DNA from: HyVt-105 sp049975425
Lineage (GTDB): Bacteria > Bacteroidota > Bacteroidia > Bacteroidales > VadinHA17
Assembly: GCA_049975425.1 (NCBI GenBank)
Contig: JBNGDI010000014.1
Coordinates: 1 to 64,000, forward strand
Direction of reading: 5' to 3'
Length of the DNA stretch: 64,000 nt
In this document: one piece after another, positions 8,839 to 15,742 of the stretch
How positions within the stretch are numbered: position 1 is the stretch's first letter
How the letters are laid out: the number at the start of each line of letters is the position of its first letter
Program-made: the position numbers and the translations under genes
The notes under the pieces: generated by a model
Databases searched by the model: none
What the model was told of the DNA's origin: nothing
The model's input: only the letters and a program-made list of their open reading frames with translations

Positions 8839-8846
8839 CAAAGATA
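8839..8846 (-). promoter_or_regulatory. possible -7 element for trxB
   Basis: Minus-strand TATCTTTG matches TAnnTTTG, 74 nt upstream of the trxB ATG. The AT-rich leader between them contains no other match. No -33 TTTG is seen. Confidence 0.35.
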
Positions 8847-8943
8847 AATTAAAGGAAAATTTTGCAGATTTCGGCAGATGGTTTAATTTTGCATTCCCCG
8901 GAGCAAGCTGTTCAAATGAAACTGAAAAAGCTGAAGAAAAGAA

Positions 8944-9043
8944 NNNNNNNNNNNNNNNNNNNNNNNNNNNNNNNNNNNNNNNNNNNNNNNNNNNNNNNNN
9001 NNNNNNNNNNNNNNNNNNNNNNNNNNNNNNNNNNNNNNNNNNN
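8944..9043. other. assembly gap (100 N)
   Basis: Run of exactly 100 N, the usual placeholder for a gap of unknown size. Its two flanks are contiguous in the downstream copy of the repeat (9422|9423), so the true content may be nothing or one or more whole repeat units of about 379 bp. Confidence 0.97.
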
Positions 9044-9079
9044 TCGAGATTGAAAGGTTTGTCCGGTTAAATGATTTTT

Positions 9080-9202
9080 CGGGGTGTGGCGCAGTTGGTC
9101 CCGAATTTGCGCAAAGCTCCGCTTTGCCTGCAAATTCGAGGATCCTCGAAAAATGACGCAAATCGAAGATTTGCTATTTTTCGGGACTAGCGCACTTGCA
9201 TG
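9080..9202 (+). pseudogene. truncated tRNA-Pro 5' half split by a palindromic insert
   Basis: 9080-9098 plus 9187-9202 reproduce the first 35 nt of the intact tRNA-Pro at 9459-9493: acceptor strand, D arm and the 5' side of the anticodon stem. The homology ends at the ATG that begins the GIY-YIG open frame. An 88-bp element (9099-9186) sits in the D loop between TTGG and CTA. The fragment cannot make a tRNA. Confidence 0.88.
9099..9186. repeat. 88-bp three-hairpin palindromic element in the D loop of the tRNA copy
   Basis: The insert begins TCCCGAA and ends TTCGGGA, perfect 7-bp terminal inverted repeats. Inside are three nested hairpins. Hairpin 1 is 9103-9137 (GAATTTGC/GCAAATTC with inner CAAAGC/GCTTTG). 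The second is a 16-bp perfect palindrome at 9135-9150 (TTCGAGGATCCTCGAA). Hairpin 3 is 9147-9183 (CGAAAAAT/ATTTTTCG with inner GCAAATC/GATTTGC). Together they can fold as a cloverleaf closed by TCCC/GGGA. The intact tRNA copy downstream lacks it, which defines its ends. It resembles a REP or MITE-like mobile palindrome; no other copy was seen in the window. Confidence 0.8.
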
Positions 9203-9481
9203 CAGATGATGTTCTTTGTTTACATATTGGAAGCTGCTGAAAGTAAAAAATATTATATCGGGCAAACCGATAATCTCAGCGAAAGAGTGAGGATGCACAA
9301 CGACGGCAGGGTCAAATCCACCAGGGCATACGCCCCCTGGATATTGAAGTGGTGGAAACCATTTTCCTCCCGGTCGGAAGCTAGCAAAATGGAAATGAAA
9401 CTGAAAAAGCTGAAGAAAAGAATCGAGATTGAAAGGTTTGTCCGGTTAAATGATTTTTCGGGGTGTGGCGCAGTTGGCTAG
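9200..9481 (+). CDS. small GIY-YIG nuclease-domain protein, overlapping tRNA-Pro
   Basis: The 93-residue protein is a stand-alone GIY-YIG domain: FVYILEA (the GIY strand), KYYIGQT (the YIG strand), then ERVRMHNDGRVKSTRAYAPW with the catalytic-helix Arg and His, and RSEASKMEMKLKKLKKRIE with the Glu position near the C terminus. Family members act as DNA nucleases. Its first ATG lies in a copied piece of tRNA-Pro, with further in-frame ATGs at 9206 and 9209, either of which may be the real start. The last 7 residues and the stop codon are encoded by the 5' part of the intact tRNA-Pro gene (9459-9481). A partial second copy of its tail lies upstream, next to the assembly gap. Confidence 0.75.
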   Translation: MQMMFFVYILEAAESKKYYIGQTDNLSERVRMHNDGRVKSTRAYAPWILKWWKPFSSRSEASKMEMKLKKLKKRIEIERFVRLNDFSGCGAVG

Positions 9482-9535
9482 CGCACTTGCATGGGGTGCA
9501 AGGGGTCGGAAGTTCGAGTCTTCTCACCCCGACCA
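9459..9535 (+). tRNA. tRNA-Pro (anticodon GGG)
   Basis: A complete 77-nt cloverleaf: acceptor stem CGGGGTG/CACCCCG, D stem GCGC/GCGC, anticodon stem CTTGC/GCAAG with loop ATGGGGT giving anticodon GGG, T stem GGAAG/CTTCT (one G-T pair) with loop TTCGAGT, discriminator A and an encoded CCA at 9533-9535. The 5' third overlaps the end of the GIY-YIG frame. A hairpin with a T run follows at once. Confidence 0.97.
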
Positions 9536-9539
9536 GATC

Positions 9540-9578
9540 AAAAAGGCCGGTCCGCCGAAGGCGGGCAGGCCTTTTTTT
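9540..9578 (+). terminator. hairpin terminator after tRNA-Pro
   Basis: AAAAAGGCC pairs with GGCCTTTTT around an inner stem CCGCC-gaa-GGCGG, followed by T residues. It begins four bases after the tRNA CCA end. The A-rich 5' side means it may also act on the other strand. Confidence 0.8.
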
Positions 9579-9814
9579 ATTTCCGGAGCGTTGAAAGCTT
9601 GCTTTCACAGGCAGAGGAAATGAAAATAGGTCGCGTTGGAGCGAAGCGACAACCGGCCTTTTTGATCTGTACCGGTTCTATGGAAGTCCGCGAGCCACGC
9701 AACAGCGGGGCGAGCAATCTTCTCACCCTGTTACCAGATGGCTTCACAGAATGAGTGAAAAAAGGTCGCGTTGGAGCGAAGCAATTGTCAGGCAATTCTG
9801 CTCTTTCCGGCAAC
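9579..9814. repeat. degenerate tRNA-associated repeats between tRNA-Pro and the permease gene
   Basis: There is no gene here. A 20-nt direct repeat (AGGTCGCGTTGGAGCGAAGC) occurs at 9628-9647 and 9763-9782. The segment 9654-9671 is the reverse complement of 9534-9551 (18 nt), so the tRNA 3' flank is partly repeated in inverted order. 9682-9739 resembles the T arm and 3' end of tRNA-Pro with a roughly 25-nt insertion (GGAAGT, then TCTTCTCACCC, then ACCAGAT), probably a decayed tRNA 3' half. A perfect palindrome GAAAGCTTGCTTTC-type hairpin lies near 9593-9606. Confidence 0.6.
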
Positions 9815-12196
9815 CTACTCCATTCTCAGTACATTTGCCGGGTTGGTGCGCGCCGCCCTGAGGGTACTGTTCCCCACGGTAAGGGCGGTGACCACCAGGG
9901 CCAGGCAGGCGGTTCCCGCAAATATCCACAGGCTCAGATCAGTGGGATAGGCGTAATTCTCAAGCCAGCGGTCCATGAAATACCAGGCCACAGGAAAACC
10001 GATCGCCATGGAAATGAGGATGAGCCACAGAAACTCTTTTCCGATCAACCGAACGATGACCGACGAAGAGGCCCCCATGACTTTCCGGATGCCGATTTCA
10101 CGGGTTCTTTGTTCCACCGTAAAGGAAGCCAGCCCGAACAGCCCGATGGAAGCGATCAGGATAATCAGGAGCGAGAAAAAGGTAAATATCTGAGCCCGTT
10201 TTTCATCGGCCCGGAACTGTTCGTCAAAATTATCGGCCAGGAAAGAATATTCAAACGGCCGGTCGGGATACATTTCCTGCCATACCTGTCCAATCTTCTC
10301 CAGCATGTCCTCCCGGTTCTTCCCATCTATGCGAATATTGGCAAAATAGCCGTTGGGACTCAGGATCAGCATAAAAGTTTCAACAGGGTTATACAGCCCC
10401 TTCTGATAAAAATCCTTCATAACCCCGATTACCCTCGCTGGCGGATTATCCGGTCCACGGATCGCGATTTTTTTTCCCAGGGGCTCTTCCCAGTTAAAAC
10501 GCCTGGCCATGGTCTCGTTGATAATCACCCCGTCGGTGGTATCCGACATGAATTCACGGGAAAAATCCCTTCCTTCCTTTATTTGTATTCCCATGGTTTC
10601 TACAAAATCAAAATCAACTGCAGCCAGGTTCACCCCTCTTTCCACCATTCCTTCGGACGTTTCTACCTGCATCAGCAGTTTACTGATCCCCTGCCCGATC
10701 TGCACATTCGAACTGGAAACATTAACCACACCAGGAAGTGCGATCAGCTTTTCCCGCAACACCGGATATTGCTGCATCATCCTCCTGTTCTCGAGCTCCA
10801 CAATTACAACATTTTCCTTGTCAAAACCGGGGTCTATTCCTTTCAGATAGGTCAGCTGCCTGTAAACCACCCAGGTACTGACAATAAGTGCCAGGGAAAT
10901 AGCAAACTGCAGCACAACCAGGATTTTTCGCACAAGAAAGCCGGAACGGCCGCTCCCCGTGTCCTGCCTCAGCACAACCAGGGGTCTGAACCTGGAGAGG
11001 TACAGGGCCGGATAACTGCCACCCAGCACACCCATGAAAACCACTATACCGAGCAATGAAAACAAAACAGGAGCCCGAACCAGAAACGTCGGATCAAAAG
11101 ATTTTCCGGTTAATTGATTAAAAGAGGGAAACAGGATCAACACAAGGAGTATGCTTGCCATCAAGGCCAGCAGGGTCATTACCACCGATTCGGTCAGGAA
11201 CTGTACCACCAGCGATGAGCGGGCTGAGCCCAGCACCTTCCTCATCCCAACCTCGCGTGAACGCTTAGTGCTGCGGGCGGTAGACAGATTCATATAATTC
11301 ATGGAAGCAATGAGCAGCATAAAAAAGGCAACCAGAGAAAATATATAAACGTACCGGATGTCGCCCATTTGCCCGGGTTCACCCTCCGCCTCTGAATGCA
11401 GGTAGATGGACGGGAGCGGCTGCAGGACATAATCCACCGTAATACCGAATTGTTCGAAAATGGGATCCACGTATTTCCGGTTGATCCCGGTAAGTTTTTC
11501 ATCAAAGTCCTTATAGTCTGTCCCCGGACGTAGCAGAAGGTAGGTGTAAACCCCGAAATTTCCCCAGGAACCAATCTCATCGTCGGGAGGATGGGTAGTC
11601 CGGGAGATCAGTCCGGAAAACCGGATATGGGAATTACGGGGCACATCTTCCATCAGCCCGGTTACCTCAAAACTTCTGCCGTTCCCGTCCACGAGCACCT
11701 TCCCAACCGGATCTTCTGCCCCGAAATATTTATTGGCCATCGACCGGGTAACCACAAGGCTGTTGGGACGGGTCAGAACCGAAGCCGGATCGCCCTGGAC
11801 CAGTTCGAAGGAAAACACGTCGAAGATACTGCTGTCGGCATAAAACAGATCTTCCTCATATTCCGATTCACCTCCGTAGCTCATCAATAACCTGCCGGCC
11901 TGGAATATTCTCACTGCCTCCTCTACTTCCGGGTAATCCTGTTTCACCTGCGTTGCAAAAGGAATCTGGGCTACAGCCCACAGAAATTCATCGTCGGTCT
12001 CCCGGATGTGCGATACCACCCGGTAAATTCGTTCCTTCTTTTCATGAAACTGATCGTAACTCAGATCGTCAAAAACATACAGCAGGAGGAACAGGCTGCT
12101 GGAAATCCCCAGCATCAACCCGATCAAAATAACCAGGCTATATGCTACGTGTTTTCTAGTGTGCCTGAAAGCGGTGATCACCAGGTTTTTTAACAT
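9815..12196 (-). CDS. FtsX/MacB-type ABC transporter permease
   Basis: This is a 793-residue inner-membrane permease with the MacB layout: an N-terminal membrane segment (YSLVILIGLMLGISSSLFLLL), a large periplasmic MacB_PCD domain (DLSYDQFHEKKERIYRV, GSWGNFGVYTYL), three central membrane segments containing the FtsX motif (SLVAFFMLLIASMNYMNLSTARSTKRSREVGMRKVLG), a second periplasmic domain, and a second C-terminal FtsX unit (VEQRTREIGIRKVMGAS, RTNPANVLRME). Such double-FtsX permeases are common in Bacteroidota, often without a linked ATPase gene, as here. The start at 12196 is preferred because the longer frame adds 12 residues before the usual MLKN N terminus. Substrate is not known. Its 3' end abuts the repetitive tRNA island. 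Confidence 0.9.
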   Translation of the reverse strand: MLKNLVITAFRHTRKHVAYSLVILIGLMLGISSSLFLLLYVFDDLSYDQFHEKKERIYRVVSHIRETDDEFLWAVAQIPFATQVKQDYPEVEEAVRIFQAGRLLMSYGGESEYEEDLFYADSSIFDVFSFELVQGDPASVLTRPNSLVVTRSMANKYFGAEDPVGKVLVDGNGRSFEVTGLMEDVPRNSHIRFSGLISRTTHPPDDEIGSWGNFGVYTYLLLRPGTDYKDFDEKLTGINRKYVDPIFEQFGITVDYVLQPLPSIYLHSEAEGEPGQMGDIRYVYIFSLVAFFMLLIASMNYMNLSTARSTKRSREVGMRKVLGSARSSLVVQFLTESVVMTLLALMASILLVLILFPSFNQLTGKSFDPTFLVRAPVLFSLLGIVVFMGVLGGSYPALYLSRFRPLVVLRQDTGSGRSGFLVRKILVVLQFAISLALIVSTWVVYRQLTYLKGIDPGFDKENVVIVELENRRMMQQYPVLREKLIALPGVVNVSSSNVQIGQGISKLLMQVETSEGMVERGVNLAAVDFDFVETMGIQIKEGRDFSREFMSDTTDGVIINETMARRFNWEEPLGKKIAIRGPDNPPARVIGVMKDFYQKGLYNPVETFMLILSPNGYFANIRIDGKNREDMLEKIGQVWQEMYPDRPFEYSFLADNFDEQFRADEKRAQIFTFFSLLIILIASIGLFGLASFTVEQRTREIGIRKVMGASSSVIVRLIGKEFLWLILISMAIGFPVAWYFMDRWLENYAYPTDLSLWIFAGTACLALVVTALTVGNSTLRAARTNPANVLRME

Positions 12197-12372
12197 ATGG
12201 TTGGAAATTTTAAATAAAGACTTGATAAACAATATCTGTACCGATAAATGTTAAATATTAATTATGAAAATATTCACTGTTCTATTCTTCATACATACCT
12301 GTCCAATATCCAGACAGTTTCTGTTACCTACCGGATTTTCCGTACGGAATCGGATACAACCGTTTTTCCGTA

Positions 12373-15300
12373 TCACCGGACCCTGCATCCCATCACCAGG
12401 ATATCGTCCACCTGCTCATACATCAGCGTGTCGCCGGTACCGCCGGTGATCCAGTTCCTGAAGTTCTGTTCAAGGAGCTCCTTCTGACGGTCCATAGGAT
12501 AAGTGCTTCCCGCCAGAAGCATTTCCCTGAAAGCCCGGTACTTGAATTTTTTGCCTTCGGGTCCACCAAACTGGTCAGCATAGCCATCTGAAAAAAGGTA
12601 CAGGCAATCTCCCGGTTCCAGCTGGCGGGTATGCAGAGAAAAAGGATCCATTCTTTCATGGATAGCCACAGGCATCCGGTCGGCAGGCAATTCTACCAGT
12701 TTCCCCTTTTTTACGAGGTAAAGGGAATTGTTGGCACCTGAAAACCACAATTTTCGCGTGGAAGGATCCAGCCTGCATATAGCCATATCCATTCCGTCTT
12801 TGCTTTCGCTTTCCCGTTCACCCTGCTTCAGGGAAACGATAATATTTTCACGAAGTTTATTGAGTATACGGGATGGATCCTCCTCATTTTCCTTATCAAC
12901 AATCTCATCAAGGAAAGAAATTCCCAGCATGCTCATAAAGGCCCCGGGCACTCCGTGACCGGTACAATCGGCAGCAACCAGCAGAAGCGATCCGTTTTTC
13001 TGCCTTATCCAGTAAAAGTCACCGCTGACAATATCCTTGGGTTTGTAGAAAATGAAATAACCGTCAAAACAGGTATCCAATATTTTCCCGGCAGGCAGCA
13101 TGGCCGACTGTATCCTGCGGGCATATTCAATGCTGGCTGTAATATCCCGGTTTTTCTGCTCAATCTCGCTTTTTTGGTGCGATATCTGCCGGTATGTCTT
13201 TTCAAGAATTTTATTCTTTTCTTCGATTTCATTTTTCTGTTTTCTGATTTCCCGGGTACGTTCGTTCACTTTTTCTTCCAGTTCACGTTTTTCTCTCACC
13301 AGTTTTTTCTCCCTCCACCGGATATAGACCATAATCAGCAGAAGGACCAGTAACACCATACCCAGAATGAACCACCAGGTCTGGTAAAAAGGAGGCCTTA
13401 TCACAAAGGCATACCGCAGGAATTCCGGGCTCTGCCGGCCTGCCTTGTTCACGGCCATCACCTCAAGAACATATTCCCCGGGATCGAGACTTGTATACGT
13501 AACCTGTGCTTCAGCCCGCGGTGGGGACCACACGGTATCTTCGTACAACAGGCGGTGACGGTACATCAACATTTGCGGGTTGGCCAGCGAAACCGATCTG
13601 AAATGAAAGGTAAGGTGGTTGTCGGCATAGGGAAGTGCCAGCCTGCCGGGAACAGGGAACCAGGGGGTAACGTCCGTTCCCCGCTGTTCCCAGTCAACCT
13701 TCTGGTACTGCAAGCGCACATCGGTCAGCAGGGGCGGAGCGGGATCCGGCGACGGTTCTTCCCTGGCAGGATCATAAAGAGTGAGCCCGTGAACGGTTCC
13801 GAACCATACTTTTCCATCCATTCCGGCATAAATGGAATTGCTGTTGTTTTCCATTCCAACAAATCCATCGGCAGGACCGTATTGTCGCACCCGGGTGACA
13901 GTTGATGAGCCCGGGGCCACGGTAAGTTTGTCAAAACCCCGGTCGAGCCCAACCAGCAGGGTGGTATCGTTCAGAAAAGCCAAAGAAAAAATATTGCCCG
14001 AACCGAGAAATTCCCGGTCGGATACACAGGATACGGGACTGTTGCCTTCCTGTTCGGGCAAATAAACATACAACCCTCCACCAAAAGTCCCGATCCATAT
14101 CCTCCCATCAGGACCTTCACACAGGGTATTGATGTTTTTGAAATCCAGCCCTTCTTCTTCGTCATAGTCGGTCATGGAATTACCGGTAAACCGCACCAGT
14201 CCATCCATGGTACCGGCCCATACATTCCCCTGCCGGTCTTCTATGATCACATTTACCGTATTGTTGATCAGACCGAATTCATCTTCTGCGGTGATACAGA
14301 AAAATCCCTCCCCGTTGAAACGGCAAATCCCCGATCCGGTGCCGCACCATACATCCCCGTTGGAGGCCGCACAAACGGTATTAATACGGTTACTGATCAG
14401 TCCGTTGTAAATGGTATATGTTCTGAAAGAATTCCCGTCAAAACGGACCAGCCCGCGATCGTTGGTAGCGATCCACAGGGTGCCGTCAGGAGCGGCAGAC
14501 AGGCCGTTCAGGAACAGATCGGGCAATCCCTCCTCCAACCCAAACCAGCGAAAATGATAATTTTCATCCTCCATACTGATTTCACCCAGGCCGCCTCCGT
14601 ATGTGGAAAGAAAATATCGGTTCTCTCCGTTTTGCACAATCCCCGTGACCACATTATGTGAAAGTTCCCTGGCTTCTGTGAAATGAATAAAATGGTCGCC
14701 CAGCATCATGAAGAAACCGGCGTCGTTTGATCCGGCCCAGATCTGGTGATACCGGTCCTCTATCACAGTCAGTATCTGGTTGCTTGGGGCTCCCTGATCT
14801 TCTCCGTAATGATCCACCCGGCCACCGGAAATCCTGTGCAGACCTCCCGCACCGGTTGCCACCCATACCTGTCCCCGGTGGTCAATTTCCAGATCATATA
14901 CCGTTATATCGTGTAGCCCCTCCTCCGTACCGTAACAAATAATTTCCGGACTGCCTCCCTGCACGGAAGTACGGATATGGCATACACCGGCCTGCCCGGT
15001 TGCTACCCAGAAATTACCATTTTCGTCTTTCTCCAGGTCAAGGATAGTCCGTGCCGGCAATTCCCCTGCCGCCACAGATTCAATGCCCGTAATAATGTTT
15101 CCCTCCACAGAAATCATCAGGATTCCTTCCTGGTAAGTGGCCAGCCATAAACGGCCCCGGCGGTCTTCTTCGATATCGAAGATCAGACCGGTACCCAGCC
15201 CCTGATCGGTACCGAAGGGAGTGATCACCACACTGTCGCCCGATTCTACCAGGCGGTTCAGCCCCTGATCGGTTCCTACCCATAGCTCATTCCCGGACGA

Positions 15301-15693
15301 CTGGTAAATACTCAGCACCTGGTCTCCCAGAAGCCCGTCTTCCGGCCCAATGGAATAAAATGCATAACCGTCGTAAATGGACAATCCCTTTTCGGTACCG
15401 AACCAGAGGTATCCGGCAGCGTCTTCATACAGGCAGCGTACCATGTTCCCGGCCAGTCCGTTATTTACATCAAAGGTTACAAAATTCTCGCCGTCGAACC
15501 TGGCCACACCCCCACCCAGTGTTCCCAGCCATAGGTAACCCCTTGAGTCCTGCAACATGGAAAAGACCGATGACTGCGGTAAACCGTCCTGCACCGTATA
15601 TCCGCGGAAATTATACTGCTGGGCCTGAAGTAAAAGAGGAAAGAGCCGGAGAACAATTAAAAGACAGGCAACTTTGAATACGGGGAATCTCAT
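12373..15693 (-). CDS. two-component-type beta-propeller sensor with PP2C (SpoIIE) phosphatase output
   Basis: The 1106-residue protein starts with a signal peptide (to about residue 24) and then carries many periplasmic propeller repeats of the Reg_prop type (GYLWLGTLGGGVARFDG and similar, about 25-630), then a Y_Y_Y domain (about 690-770), one membrane segment near 775-800 (WFILGMVLLVLLLIMVYI), a charged coiled coil with a tandem EIEQKN-like pattern (about 800-860), and a SpoIIE/PP2C phosphatase domain to the C terminus. The phosphatase has metal-binding acidic motifs DIVSGDFYW (about 888), ADCTGHGVPGAFMSM (about 911) and LFSDGYADQFGG (about 1034). It probably senses an extracytoplasmic signal and dephosphorylates a cytoplasmic STAS-like anti-anti-sigma partner, but no such partner is in the window. 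The upstream caspase-like gene ends 49 nt before it, so the two likely form an operon. Confidence 0.93.
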   Translation of the reverse strand: MRFPVFKVACLLIVLRLFPLLLQAQQYNFRGYTVQDGLPQSSVFSMLQDSRGYLWLGTLGGGVARFDGENFVTFDVNNGLAGNMVRCLYEDAAGYLWFGTEKGLSIYDGYAFYSIGPEDGLLGDQVLSIYQSSGNELWVGTDQGLNRLVESGDSVVITPFGTDQGLGTGLIFDIEEDRRGRLWLATYQEGILMISVEGNIITGIESVAAGELPARTILDLEKDENGNFWVATGQAGVCHIRTSVQGGSPEIICYGTEEGLHDITVYDLEIDHRGQVWVATGAGGLHRISGGRVDHYGEDQGAPSNQILTVIEDRYHQIWAGSNDAGFFMMLGDHFIHFTEARELSHNVVTGIVQNGENRYFLSTYGGGLGEISMEDENYHFRWFGLEEGLPDLFLNGLSAAPDGTLWIATNDRGLVRFDGNSFRTYTIYNGLISNRINTVCAASNGDVWCGTGSGICRFNGEGFFCITAEDEFGLINNTVNVIIEDRQGNVWAGTMDGLVRFTGNSMTDYDEEEGLDFKNINTLCEGPDGRIWIGTFGGGLYVYLPEQEGNSPVSCVSDREFLGSGNIFSLAFLNDTTLLVGLDRGFDKLTVAPGSSTVTRVRQYGPADGFVGMENNSNSIYAGMDGKVWFGTVHGLTLYDPAREEPSPDPAPPLLTDVRLQYQKVDWEQRGTDVTPWFPVPGRLALPYADNHLTFHFRSVSLANPQMLMYRHRLLYEDTVWSPPRAEAQVTYTSLDPGEYVLEVMAVNKAGRQSPEFLRYAFVIRPPFYQTWWFILGMVLLVLLLIMVYIRWREKKLVREKRELEEKVNERTREIRKQKNEIEEKNKILEKTYRQISHQKSEIEQKNRDITASIEYARRIQSAMLPAGKILDTCFDGYFIFYKPKDIVSGDFYWIRQKNGSLLLVAADCTGHGVPGAFMSMLGISFLDEIVDKENEEDPSRILNKLRENIIVSLKQGERESESKDGMDMAICRLDPSTRKLWFSGANNSLYLVKKGKLVELPADRMPVAIHERMDPFSLHTRQLEPGDCLYLFSDGYADQFGGPEGKKFKYRAFREMLLAGSTYPMDRQKELLEQNFRNWITGGTGDTLMYEQVDDILVMGCRVR

Positions 15694-15742
15694 AAAAAGA
15701 AGTTTACTTGGGAATAAACCGGCCGGAGAAATACCCTGCAGA

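Larger units (their letters stand above)
8765..9199. repeat. trxB upstream region and partial upstream copy of the tRNA-Pro/GIY-YIG repeat unit
   Basis: The first 150 nt are AT-rich and hold the presumed trxB promoter. From 8914 the sequence copies part of the GIY-YIG/tRNA locus that lies just downstream: 8914-8943 is identical to 9393-9422, and after the N run 9044-9098 is identical to 9423-9477. The two blocks are adjacent in the intact copy. Thus this is the 3' tail of a second GIY-YIG gene plus a tRNA-Pro 5' half, interrupted by the 88-bp palindromic insert. Open frames running through the N run are artefacts. Confidence 0.85.

Noticed and set aside
8822..9070. Open frames running through the N run at 8944-9043 on both strands
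   Set aside because: They exist only because N is read as an unknown residue; the real sequence is a partial repeat unit.
9491..9754. Open frame beginning inside tRNA-Pro and running downstream
   Set aside because: It is a translation of the tRNA 3' half, the terminator and decayed repeats; not a gene.
9755..11059. 434-residue plus-strand frame
   Set aside because: Antisense shadow of the permease gene; its start lies in the tRNA-associated repeats.
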